Notes: a model not told the origin generated them from the letters alone. A stretch of 7,948 bases of DNA from Geobacter sp. UBA698 (GCA_002298925.1 DBMM01000015.1:1-7948), one strand, 5' to 3'. Counted from the stretch's first letter, positions 1 through 6,827 are shown. Translations and numbers: made by a program.

Positions 1-534
1 CTGGGCATGGCCTGGGCCCAGCTCGGGCTCAACACCGGCATCGAGCCGCTGGTGCCGGCCCTGCAGAGCAACTGGCTGCTGTACCACGTCATCACCTGTT
101 TCCTGGGATACGCCGCTTTTGCCGTGGCCTGCGGCATCTCGATCATGTACCTGATCAAGGCCGGCCATGACGAGAACAGCCAGAAGTCGGGCGAGGCCAG
201 CCTGCTGAGCATGTTCCCGCCCGCCAGGGTCCTGGATGACCTCAATTACCGGGCGATCATGGTCGGCTTCCCCCTGCTGACGCTGGGCATCATCACAGGA
301 GCGGCCTGGGCCAACTACGCCTGGGGCACCTACTGGAGCTGGGACCCCAAGGAGACCTGGTCGCTGATCGTCTGGTTCATCTACGCGGCTTTCCTGCATG
401 CCCGCATCACCAAGGGCTGGGTCGGCCGGCGCGCCGCCTGGCTGTCGGTCATCGGCTTTGCCGCCACCATCTTCTGTTACCTGGGCGTCAACCTGTTCCT
501 GTCCGGCCTGCACAGCTACGGCGGCGGAAAGTAA
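1..534 (+). CDS. ccsB: Cytochrome c biogenesis protein CcsB/ResC (CcsA family), C-terminal part
   Basis: This is a membrane subunit of the System II cytochrome c synthetase, which presents heme at the outer face of the membrane for attachment to apocytochrome CXXCH motifs. The reading frame is open from base 1, so the 5' end lies outside the window; the ATG at base 7 is probably internal, because about 178 codons is short for the family. The tryptophan-rich WWD signature WGTYWSWDPKETW is at codons 108-120. Three conserved histidines are in the expected places: HVITCF (codon 29) and LSGLHSYG (codon 171) match the two external heme ligands that flank WWD, and FLHARITKGW (codon 133) matches the membrane histidine. 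Four or so hydrophobic membrane segments are visible. The end at LHSYGGGK is typical of CcsB. A strong terminator follows, so this is the last gene of its transcript. HemX-type relatives share the fold but not such a complete WWD motif. The identification is firm; naming in the literature varies (ccsA, ccsB, resC). Confidence 0.93.
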   Translation: MGMAWAQLGLNTGIEPLVPALQSNWLLYHVITCFLGYAAFAVACGISIMYLIKAGHDENSQKSGEASLLSMFPPARVLDDLNYRAIMVGFPLLTLGIITGAAWANYAWGTYWSWDPKETWSLIVWFIYAAFLHARITKGWVGRRAAWLSVIGFAATIFCYLGVNLFLSGLHSYGGGK

Positions 535-580
535 ACCTGATCAACATCAAGCAGTTCATCTGAAAATGACTCGCCATTAG

Positions 581-626
581 AGGCTGTTATCCCCAGCGAA
601 CCACGCCGAGGATAACAGCCTTTTTT
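581..626 (+). terminator. Rho-independent terminator after ccsB
   Basis: A perfect 12-base-pair stem, AGGCTGTTATCC (581-592) with GGATAACAGCCT (610-621), encloses a 17-base loop and runs straight into six T residues (621-626). It lies 47 bases after the ccsB stop codon and upstream of the CDF promoter, so it separates the two transcripts. There is no matching A-run just before the stem, so termination in the reverse direction is less likely. Confidence 0.92.
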
Positions 627-690
627 ATTCCCCGGCAAAATCGCTGATGCAACCAAAGCTCTGGCCGGAATGAAAAACTGGCGACAGATG

Positions 691-699
691 TGATAGAAT
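691..699 (+). promoter_or_regulatory. Putative extended -10 promoter element of the CDF gene
   Basis: TGATAGAAT fits the extended -10 pattern TGN-TATAAT with one mismatch in the hexamer. The -35 region is poor: the best candidate at 17-base spacing is TGAAAA at 671-676, as expected if the TG extension compensates. A start point about seven bases after the hexamer would fall on base 706, the A of the CDF start codon. The rest of the 535-705 spacer holds only the terminator. This was judged by eye and is not experimentally supported. Confidence 0.45.
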
Positions 700-705
700 T
701 ATCGT

Positions 706-1632
706 ATGGAAACCACCAGTCATGACAGAAACATAATCAATCGGTTCACGCTGGCGATCATACTCACCGCCGTGACCCTTGTGGCTGAAATCGCCGGCGG
801 CATCTGGACCAATTCCCTGGCCCTATTGTCCGATGCAGCCCATGTCTTTCTCGACCTGTTCGCGCTGCTGCTGTCGCTGGGCGCCATCAAGCTGTCAGCC
901 CTGCCCGCTTCGGAAACCCGCACCTACGGCTTTCACCGCACCGAGGTGTTTGCCTCCTTTCTGAATGGCGTCACCATCTTCCTGATCGCCATCGGCATCT
1001 TCTACGAAGCCGGCCTCCGCTTCCTGAAGCCGGAAGAGGTCAACAGCCTGCCCATGCTGGTGATCGCCGTCATCGGTCTGGCCATGAACCTGCTGGCCGC
1101 TTCGGCCCTGCATCAGCATGCCCACCACGACCTGAATGTCCACAGCGCCTTCCTGCATGTGCTTGGTGACGCGGCCGCCTCGCTGGGCGTCATCATCGGC
1201 GGTGCTATCATGTACTATTCACATTGGTATGTGCTCGATGCCCTGATTTCAGCGGGCATCGCCTGTGTGGTATTCTTCGGGGCGTGGCGGGTATTGCGGG
1301 AATCGGTTCATATTCTGCTGGAAGGGGTTCCGCGCGGCCTGCAGGTAGCGGAGGTGGCCGACAGTATTCGCGCCATTGAGGGGGTCAACAGCGTTCATCA
1401 TCTCAACATCTGGTCGATCTGCTCGCACATAGTGGCCCTGTCGGCCCATGTGGACGTTTCAGAGGAGTTCAAGCAACGTCAGGCGGAACTGCTGCACTCC
1501 ATCGAACATATGCTATCGAAAAAGTACCACATTTCCCACACCACCCTGCAGGTCGAGTGCACTACCTGCGTCGAGGGTCCGATCATCAAGGATTTCAACC
1601 ACAGCTCCAGACACTCACACTGCAGCCACTGA
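706..1632 (+). CDS. Cation diffusion facilitator (CzcD/ZitB-like) divalent metal exporter
   Basis: This 308-residue inner-membrane protein is a CDF antiporter, expected to export Zn2+, Cd2+ or Co2+ from the cytoplasm in exchange for protons. Six hydrophobic segments fill residues 15-205. The membrane metal site is clear: D43, H46 and D50 in SDAAHVFLD of the second segment, and H151 and D155 in HVLGD of the fifth. A short His-rich stretch (HQHAHH, 136-141) lies in the loop between segments four and five. The cytoplasmic metallochaperone-like domain (about 208-285) ends with the family pattern HTTLQVE. It is followed by an unusual Cys/His-rich tail (CTTC at 285-288, then HSSRHSHCSH at the C terminus). 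The ATG at 706 is the only reasonable start: an in-frame TAG lies 12 bases upstream, and no Shine-Dalgarno sequence precedes it. Length and architecture match the CzcD/ZitB subgroup; metal specificity cannot be read from the sequence. Confidence 0.93.
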   Translation: METTSHDRNIINRFTLAIILTAVTLVAEIAGGIWTNSLALLSDAAHVFLDLFALLLSLGAIKLSALPASETRTYGFHRTEVFASFLNGVTIFLIAIGIFYEAGLRFLKPEEVNSLPMLVIAVIGLAMNLLAASALHQHAHHDLNVHSAFLHVLGDAAASLGVIIGGAIMYYSHWYVLDALISAGIACVVFFGAWRVLRESVHILLEGVPRGLQVAEVADSIRAIEGVNSVHHLNIWSICSHIVALSAHVDVSEEFKQRQAELLHSIEHMLSKKYHISHTTLQVECTTCVEGPIIKDFNHSSRHSHCSH

Positions 1633-1653
1633 CCTGCATTGGCAGGGGCTCAG
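1629..1653. terminator. Possible weak shared hairpin between convergent genes
   Basis: Only 17 bases separate the stop codons of the CDF gene and the response regulator. They contain CCTGC-ATTG-GCAGG (1633-1646), extended by CTGA (1629-1632) pairing with TCAG (1650-1653) across a three-base bulge, so both stop codons fall in the outer arms. No T-run follows on either strand, so intrinsic termination is doubtful. Confidence 0.22.
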
Positions 1654-3176
1654 ACAATCCCATACTCCTTCATCTTGCGATAGAGGGTATTCCTGCCGAT
1701 ACCGAGCACCCTTGCGGTCTCGGTGATATTCCAGTTACACTGCTCAAGCTCTTTTTTGATGGCCCCCTCTTCCGCATCCTTCAGGTTGCGAAACTGAGGC
1801 GGAGCAAGCCCCTTTTCACGCATGACCGAAAGCAGGGCGGATTCAAGGCCCTGCAGCCCTTCCAGCATCCGCTTCAATTCGTCGTCATCCATTTTTTCGA
1901 GAGCCGCTACGTCGCCATAATGGCCCCAAAAAGCTTCCGGGGAAATGGGCGTTACCAACTGCGCACTGTCTGGAACAGACGACCTGCGGCTTCCGGCTGA
2001 GGCGTCGGATCCGGCCTGAAACCTGCTCCCCAGATGTTCTGGCAAAATCGTGCTTCCGCTGCACATCACCACCGCACGCCTGATTACGTTGGCCAGTTCA
2101 CGGATATTGCCCGGCCAGTCGTAATCCTGCATAAGACGCAGGGCCTGGGGGGAAATTTTCAGGCCGGGGTTGAGCTGCCTGGCAAAAAGCCCTGCCAAAA
2201 GCGCGATGTCTTCGACACGGGAACGCAGGGGCGGAATTTCAAGCTTGACCACATTGAGCCGGTAATACAGGTCTTCCCGAAAGGTCTTTTCGCGGATCGC
2301 CTCTTCCAGATCCACGTTAGTAGCGGCAATTACCCGGACATCGGTTTTGATCAATTTACTGCCGCCGACCCGCATGAATTCGCCTGTCTCCAAAACCCGC
2401 AACAGTTTGACCTGAATCTGGGGGCTGGCGTCGCCGATTTCATCGAGCAGCAGGGTGCCATGATTTGCCAGCTCGAAAATACCGCGGCGAGTCTGATTCG
2501 CACCGGTAAAGGCCCCTTTCTCGTGGCCGAACAGTTCACTTTCCAGGAGATTTTCCGGCAGGGCTCCGCAGTTTACCGGTATGAAGGCCTGGCCGGCGCG
2601 TCCCGACGCGGCGTGGATGAAGCGCGACAGTACCTCCTTGCCGGTTCCGGTCTTCCCTTGAATAAGAATATTAATGTTCTTGTTGGCGACCTTGTAGGCC
2701 AGAGACACCAGGCTCCTCATGCAGGGTGCATTGCCAACCTGAAAACCGACAGCCTGGGCCACCTCGGACCACTCCTGCACGGCATCGCTCCCCTGCAGCA
2801 GGTTGATGCCATGCCTGGCGGCCTTTTCGATCAGGGTTTCGATCTCAGCGATATCGTCGAAGGGCTTTTGCAGATATTCATAGGCCCCCAGCTGAACCGC
2901 CATGACCGCGGTCTTGATGGTGCTGTAGCCGGTCATGAGAATGACCTCGCAGGCCGGCTGCCGGGACTTGATTATCTGCAGCAGGGTCAGGCCATCGGTA
3001 TCCGGCAGCTTCAAATCCACCATGGCCACATTAAAACTGTCGTCAGCCAGGGCAGTCAGCGCTTCCGGCTCGTTGGTCGCCGTTGTAACCAGGTACCCTT
3101 TTTTCGTCAACAGCCTGCGAAAAAATGTGCAGACATCCTTTTCATCGTCGATGATCAAGACCTTGATCTGTTCCAT
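1650..3176 (-). CDS. Sigma-54-dependent response regulator, NtrC family
   Basis: This 508-residue cytosolic activator of sigma-54 RNA polymerase has the standard three parts. The receiver domain (about 5-120) carries the acidic pair D10/D11, phospho-acceptor D54 (VDLKLPD), T82 and K104. The AAA+ domain (about 148-380) has Walker A GKTGTGKE (174-181), the sigma-54 contact loop GAFTGA (221-226), Walker B LLLDEIGD (242-249) and the arginine region FREDLYYRLN (299-308). A Fis-type helix-turn-helix (about 478-506, NITETARVLGIGRNTLYRKM) is at the end. The linker of roughly 80 residues before it is longer than in NtrC and partly helical. I chose MEQIKV at 3176 because the receiver fold begins there; a longer frame from 3278 would overlap the kinase gene by 80 bases and adds a non-homologous leader. 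The ribosome binding site is poor (GGGTGGGG), so coupling with the kinase gene 22 bases upstream is likely. All active residues are intact; the target promoters are unknown. Confidence 0.95.
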   Translation of the reverse strand: MEQIKVLIIDDEKDVCTFFRRLLTKKGYLVTTATNEPEALTALADDSFNVAMVDLKLPDTDGLTLLQIIKSRQPACEVILMTGYSTIKTAVMAVQLGAYEYLQKPFDDIAEIETLIEKAARHGINLLQGSDAVQEWSEVAQAVGFQVGNAPCMRSLVSLAYKVANKNINILIQGKTGTGKEVLSRFIHAASGRAGQAFIPVNCGALPENLLESELFGHEKGAFTGANQTRRGIFELANHGTLLLDEIGDASPQIQVKLLRVLETGEFMRVGGSKLIKTDVRVIAATNVDLEEAIREKTFREDLYYRLNVVKLEIPPLRSRVEDIALLAGLFARQLNPGLKISPQALRLMQDYDWPGNIRELANVIRRAVVMCSGSTILPEHLGSRFQAGSDASAGSRRSSVPDSAQLVTPISPEAFWGHYGDVAALEKMDDDELKRMLEGLQGLESALLSVMREKGLAPPQFRNLKDAEEGAIKKELEQCNWNITETARVLGIGRNTLYRKMKEYGIV

Positions 3177-3198
3177 AACCCCACCCGAATCGCTTACA

Positions 3199-4857
3199 TT
3201 ATTCCTGGTCAATCGGCAGGACCAGGGAAAAGGTGCTCCCCTCCCCCAGCCGGCTCTCCACCTCGATGGCACCGCCATGGGACTCGGCTATGCCCAGACT
3301 GACCGAAAGCCCCAGGCCGGTCCCCTTGGTGGCCTCTTTACTGGTATAAAAGGGAGTAAAAATCTTGGACATGTTTTCCGGGGCGATGCCGATGCCGTTA
3401 TCGCTCACGCCAATCACGGCCCACCGTTTTCCGCTCTGCATCCGCACAGCCGTACTCACCTCGATGATCTTTTCCTTGCGTTCCACCTCTGCCAGCGCAT
3501 CCCGGGCATTGATCAAAAAGTTTGTCAGCACCTGCTGGATCTGAGGCCCGTTGACGGATATTCGCGGCAGTTCCGGGTCAAGGTTTTCCATGATCCAGAT
3601 CTGGCTGCGGTTGATCTGATACTTGATCATGTCAAGCACCCGCTCCACTTCCGAATTGAGATCCACCTGCGCAACCGACAGCTGGTCCTGCCGCGAAAAG
3701 GTAAGCAGGTTCTGGATAATCCGCTTGCAGCGCAATCCGCAGTTGATAATGTCGGAAAGTGCCTCGGACTTCTCATCGTGGACATCCTGGCCGAGGTCCC
3801 GCGAGAGCATCTGCGCTGTTCCGATAATAACAGTCATCGGACTGTTCAACTCGTGGGCCACCCCGGCGGCCATCTCGCCCAGGGCGGCCAGCTTGGCTGA
3901 ATTAACCAACTGCGCCTCCATCTTGATCTTCTGGGTAACGTCCTTGAGGATGATGGTTACCGCCGAAAGCTGTCTGTCTTCGTTCAAGACCGGATAGTAG
4001 GAGAGATCGAGCACCAGCCCCGACTCGGTCTGCCAGCGCCGAAAGACCGGGCTGCCGGTCTGCTGGACCTCAATGATGGGGCATTCCGGGCAGGGTTCGC
4101 TGCGGCCATGAAGCTTTACGAAACATTTGTTGTTGACCGCCGTGTTCCAGAATCCTTGCATCTCGGACGGAAGCCGGCCGTTGTGCAGCAGAACGTTATA
4201 ATCGGTATCGACCAGGAAGATCGGATCGGTCACGGCCTTGAAGGTCTCTTCCCACTCCTTCTTGGCCCGCGAAACCTGCTTATAGAGGCGGGCGTTGTGG
4301 ATACATATGGACAGCTGGTCGGCCAGGTGCTGGACAAAGCTGAGATCGGCCTCGCTGTAGGCCGAATCGTCCAGGCTGGCCACGATCAGCGCGCCGATCA
4401 CCTCCTCCCGCTTGAACATCGGAGCGACTGCCAGTGATTTTAGCGGCCCATGGTGACGGGAATTTATCCGGACGTGTTCCAGCTCGTGCGAGGTCAGGTT
4501 AAAGATGCCGGCCTTCTTTTGCCGGATGACGTTCAGGGAGGGGGAGTGTGCCGGAAAGTTTTCTATCTTGCAGAAATCCCTGGGCATATGCGCCTTGAGA
4601 ACCAGTTCACCATTACGAATTGTCACCAGTCCGAGAAAGTCACAGGGGAGCGTTTGCGGCAGCTTGATGAAGGCCCCCTCGATAATGTCCGATATGGACA
4701 TGTCGATATTGATGTCCCGGGCCAGCTGATGCAGTATTTCCAGGCGGCTGTTCTGCTTCAGCACTTGCTGGTTGCGTTTTTTCAGCTCCACATAGTAGTT
4801 GAGTTTCGATGAATCGACGCCGGTCAGCTGTTCCAGCAGTTTTTCCCGGTTGTCCAT
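3199..4857 (-). CDS. Soluble sensor histidine kinase with GAF and PAS domains (NtrB-like)
   Basis: This 552-residue kinase should phosphorylate the response regulator encoded 22 bases downstream. No membrane segment or signal peptide is visible, so it senses a cytosolic signal. Order of domains: a short helical start, a GAF domain (about 35-190), a PAS domain (about 200-310), HisKA with phospho-acceptor H335 (GVAHELNSP) and an ATP-binding HATPase domain with N450 (FLINARDAL), DNGIG (486-490) and GTGLGL (512-517). The PAS domain holds four potential metal ligands, C245, H250, C256 and C259, in the sequence CFVKLHGRSEPCPECP; this may bind heme, iron-sulfur or zinc, or form disulfides. An in-frame ATG at 4893 would give 12 extra residues and overlap the stop of the dehydrogenase gene, but the ATG at 4857 has a good GAGGT ribosome site seven bases upstream and is preferred. 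The sequence does not show what the GAF domain binds. Its position after the dehydrogenase gene suggests control of that pathway. Confidence 0.94.
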   Translation of the reverse strand: MDNREKLLEQLTGVDSSKLNYYVELKKRNQQVLKQNSRLEILHQLARDINIDMSISDIIEGAFIKLPQTLPCDFLGLVTIRNGELVLKAHMPRDFCKIENFPAHSPSLNVIRQKKAGIFNLTSHELEHVRINSRHHGPLKSLAVAPMFKREEVIGALIVASLDDSAYSEADLSFVQHLADQLSICIHNARLYKQVSRAKKEWEETFKAVTDPIFLVDTDYNVLLHNGRLPSEMQGFWNTAVNNKCFVKLHGRSEPCPECPIIEVQQTGSPVFRRWQTESGLVLDLSYYPVLNEDRQLSAVTIILKDVTQKIKMEAQLVNSAKLAALGEMAAGVAHELNSPMTVIIGTAQMLSRDLGQDVHDEKSEALSDIINCGLRCKRIIQNLLTFSRQDQLSVAQVDLNSEVERVLDMIKYQINRSQIWIMENLDPELPRISVNGPQIQQVLTNFLINARDALAEVERKEKIIEVSTAVRMQSGKRWAVIGVSDNGIGIAPENMSKIFTPFYTSKEATKGTGLGLSVSLGIAESHGGAIEVESRLGEGSTFSLVLPIDQE

Positions 4858-4864
4858 GATTGTT

Positions 4865-4869
4865 ACCTC
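4865..4869 (-). promoter_or_regulatory. Ribosome binding site that sets the kinase start
   Basis: GAGGT on the minus strand lies seven bases before the ATG at 4857. This is the main reason for choosing that start over the upstream in-frame ATG at 4893. Confidence 0.75.
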
Positions 4870-4883
4870 GGCAGGGGCAGCTG

Positions 4884-6032
4884 TCACAGGCATTTCCTGA
4901 AAATATCCGCGATATCTTCCCGGGTGGCCTGACGCGGGTTGGTTACCAGACAGGCGTCCTTGAGCGCATTTTCGCTCAAGAGCGGGATGAACTCCTCAGT
5001 CAGGCCGATCTCCCCCAGCCCCTTGGCCAGACCGATGTCGCTGATCAGCTGCCGTACCGCAGCCACCGCCCGTTCCGCTGCTGCCATGGGGGTCAGCCCG
5101 GCCACATCCTCTCCCATGGCTTCGGCAATATCCCGGAAGCGCTCGGGGCAGGCACTCAGGTTGAATTCCATCACGAATGGCAGAATCGAGGCATTGGTTT
5201 CGCCGTGATGCTGGTCGATCAGGCCGTCCACCTGGTGGGTCATGGCATGGGTAGCACCCAGGATGGCGTTGGAAAAGGCCAGACCGGCCGCCAGGCTGGC
5301 CATGGACATGTTGCTGTTGGCTTCCATGTCCTGCCGGTCGGCCACGGCCCTGCGCAGATTGCGGGAGATCAGCTGGATCGCCTTGAGGGCGTGAATGTCG
5401 GTCAAGGGGGTCGCCGCCAGGGATACATAGGACTCGATGCCGTGGGTAAAAGCGTCCAGCCCGGTGGCCGCGGCCAGTTTGCTGTCCATGGTCTTGACCA
5501 GTTCCGGATCGACGATGGCGATGTCCGGCACCAGCGACTTGGAGATGATCGACATTTTCAGCTTGCGGGTCGTATCGACGATTATGGCGAACTGGCTGAC
5601 CTCCGACCCGGCCCCGGCCGTGCTGGGGGCGATCAGCATCGGCGGCAGCGGCCGGCTGATCTTGTTGATTCCCTCGTAATCCTGCAGGATCCCGCCGTTG
5701 GTGGCCAGGATGGCGATGGCCTTGGCCACGTCGGTGGGACTGCCACCGCCGACCGCAACAATGCCGTCGCAGCCCGAGGCCAGATAGCGTTGCACCCCCT
5801 CGGTTACTTCACAATCTTTAGGATTGGTGGTCAGGGCGGAGAAGATCTCCGTTTCCAGGCCGGCGGCCTGCAGGTAATGCACGGCCAGATCGACCCAGCC
5901 AGCCCTGATCACGTCCTCATCGCTGACCAGAAACACCTTCGAGGCGCCGATGCGAATGACACTCTCGCCGATCTGGCTCAGGGACCCCCGGCCAAAGATG
6001 ATTTCAGGGGCGACAAATTTGCTGATGTTCAT
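4884..6032 (-). CDS. Iron-containing alcohol dehydrogenase (group III)
   Basis: This 382-residue cytosolic enzyme belongs to the group III metal-dependent alcohol dehydrogenases (FucO/DhaT/AdhB-like), which interconvert a primary alcohol or diol and its aldehyde with NAD(P)H. The nucleotide-binding motif GGGSPTDVAK is at 95-104. The four iron ligands align well with FucO: D193 and H197 in GLDAFTHGIE, H262 in THAMTH and H276 in QHHGETNA; H266 is the probable catalytic histidine. Length is normal and nothing is missing. The start at 6032 has a strong AGGAG site five bases upstream. The gene is second in the operon, 70 bases after the siroheme reductase and 26 bases before the kinase. Substrate cannot be told from the sequence: ethanol, butanol, lactaldehyde or 1,3-propanediol type activities are all possible in this family. 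Regulation by the adjacent two-component pair is an inference from position only. Confidence 0.94.
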   Translation of the reverse strand: MNISKFVAPEIIFGRGSLSQIGESVIRIGASKVFLVSDEDVIRAGWVDLAVHYLQAAGLETEIFSALTTNPKDCEVTEGVQRYLASGCDGIVAVGGGSPTDVAKAIAILATNGGILQDYEGINKISRPLPPMLIAPSTAGAGSEVSQFAIIVDTTRKLKMSIISKSLVPDIAIVDPELVKTMDSKLAAATGLDAFTHGIESYVSLAATPLTDIHALKAIQLISRNLRRAVADRQDMEANSNMSMASLAAGLAFSNAILGATHAMTHQVDGLIDQHHGETNASILPFVMEFNLSACPERFRDIAEAMGEDVAGLTPMAAAERAVAAVRQLISDIGLAKGLGEIGLTEEFIPLLSENALKDACLVTNPRQATREDIADIFRKCL

Positions 6033-6077
6033 GGTGACTCCTGATGGTAACGCCGACTACGGCCAGCCGGACTCTCA

Positions 6078-6096
6078 GTGTGCTGAACGAGCACAC
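6078..6096 (-). other. Hairpin in the spacer between siroheme reductase and alcohol dehydrogenase
   Basis: A perfect 7-base-pair stem, GTGTGCT with AGCACAC, closes a five-base loop only seven bases after the siroheme gene stop codon. No T-run follows it on the minus strand, so it is not a standard terminator. It could protect or help process the upstream mRNA part, giving different levels of the two proteins. The remaining spacer (6033-6077) holds the AGGAG site of the dehydrogenase and no clear promoter. Confidence 0.4.
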
Positions 6097-6102
6097 GATG
6101 CG

Positions 6103-6768
6103 TTAAAGCTGATCCAGAACAGCGGCTCGGAACCGTTCGATTCCCAGCTCTTCGACAAGCGCTCCGAGGCGCACCTCACGGCCGCAATTACGATACCAGT
6201 TGATGATCCTGTCGACCACCGCCAGCACTGCCCCCTCGTCAGCGGACGTCTCAACCAGCATGTCAGCCAGACGCGGGCGGGCGCCGGCGTTCCCCCCCAC
6301 CAGAATCCGCCAACCCTTGGGAATCCCCATGATGCCGATATCCTTGACCGCCACTTCGGCGCAGGAGAGCATGCAGCCGGAAACTCCCATCTTCATCTTG
6401 TTGGGGAGCGGCAGGGCATGGTAAAGGGCGTCGATTTTCATACCCAGAGAGATCGAATCCTGAACGGCCCGCTTGCAGTGGGTTGTCCCGGGGCAGATCT
6501 TGATGCTCCGGACACAGAGTCCGATGGCCGCACCCGGTTTTTCCGCCACGTCTGACCAGACCGCATCCAGATCCTCCTCTTTGATGCCGAAAAGGGCGAT
6601 GCGCTGGGCCGAGGTCAGTTTCAGCTGCAGCCTGTATTTGTCCGCCACGTCACATATTTTCCGCAGGGTGGCGCTATCGGTCAAGCCACCGGGAATGTGG
6701 GGTGCAATTGCGTAGGTTTCCCGATCCCGCTGCAGGATGGCCCCCTTTTCAATGATATCTTTTTTCAC
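6103..6768 (-). CDS. Small stand-alone siroheme/[4Fe-4S] sulfite or nitrite reductase-like protein
   Basis: This 221-residue protein is a single-module member of the nitrite/sulfite reductase family, which binds siroheme coupled to a [4Fe-4S] cluster. An N-terminal ferredoxin-like half domain (about 10-75, with HIPGGLTDS and LKLTSAQRIAL) is followed by the cluster domain. The four cluster cysteines are present as C92 and C98 (CPGTTHC) and C132 and C136 (GVSGCMLSC), the CX5C and CX3C pattern; one of these also bridges to siroheme in known enzymes. NAD and flavin domains are absent, so an outside electron donor is needed. The size fits the low-spin assimilatory-type sulfite reductases known from Desulfovibrio vulgaris and Desulfuromonas acetoxidans. 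The start is GTG at 6766-6768, backed by AAGGA six bases upstream; no ATG is available nearby. It heads the minus-strand operon and is divergent from the ThiS/MoaD-like gene. Physiological substrate (sulfite, nitrite or another) is open. Confidence 0.87.
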   Translation of the reverse strand: MKKDIIEKGAILQRDRETYAIAPHIPGGLTDSATLRKICDVADKYRLQLKLTSAQRIALFGIKEEDLDAVWSDVAEKPGAAIGLCVRSIKICPGTTHCKRAVQDSISLGMKIDALYHALPLPNKMKMGVSGCMLSCAEVAVKDIGIMGIPKGWRILVGGNAGARPRLADMLVETSADEGAVLAVVDRIINWYRNCGREVRLGALVEELGIERFRAAVLDQL

Positions 6769-6774
6769 TCAGGT

Positions 6775-6779
6775 TCCTT
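6775..6779 (-). promoter_or_regulatory. Ribosome binding site for the GTG start of the siroheme protein
   Basis: AAGGA on the minus strand stands six bases before the GTG at 6768, supporting this non-ATG start. No convincing -35/-10 pair for the minus-strand operon could be picked by eye in the AT-rich spacer. Confidence 0.6.
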
Positions 6780-6795
6780 TTTTAAATACTGCCGG

Positions 6796-6823
6796 TTGCA
6801 TTAACCAAAAATAAGGATAAAAT
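6796..6823 (+). promoter_or_regulatory. Putative sigma-70 promoter of the ThiS/MoaD-like gene
   Basis: TTGCAT (6796-6801) and TAAAAT (6818-6823) are spaced by 16 bases and match the -35 and -10 consensus at four and five of six positions. They lie in a markedly AT-rich spacer between divergent genes. A start near base 6830 would place the CAAACGTTTG palindrome at the very beginning of the transcript. AT-rich sequence gives -10 matches by chance, so confidence is moderate. Confidence 0.5.
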
Positions 6824-6827
6824 AATC

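Noticed and set aside
7..534. ATG at base 7 as the true start of the CcsB gene
   Set aside because: The frame is open to the window edge and the protein would lack several membrane segments and about half of the usual family length.
3177..3278. N-terminal extension of the response regulator (start at 3278)
   Set aside because: It adds 34 residues with no receiver homology and overlaps the kinase coding region; the receiver domain starts naturally at the ATG at 3176.
2034..3302. Plus-strand open frame of 422 codons opposite the response regulator
   Set aside because: The opposite strand encodes an intact NtrC-type protein with all motifs; the antisense translation has no recognisable domain.
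2935..3900. Plus-strand open frame of 321 codons spanning the regulator/kinase junction
   Set aside because: It is antisense to two well-supported genes and has no motif or ribosome site.
4858..4893. N-terminal extension of the kinase (start at 4893)
   Set aside because: It overlaps the dehydrogenase stop codon and lacks the good ribosome site seen before the ATG at 4857.
4860..6044. Long plus-strand open frame of 394 codons opposite the alcohol dehydrogenase
   Set aside because: It mirrors a clearly conserved enzyme gene on the other strand, is rich in Gly, Gln, Asp and His as expected of antisense frames in GC-rich DNA, shows no family motif and has no ribosome site.
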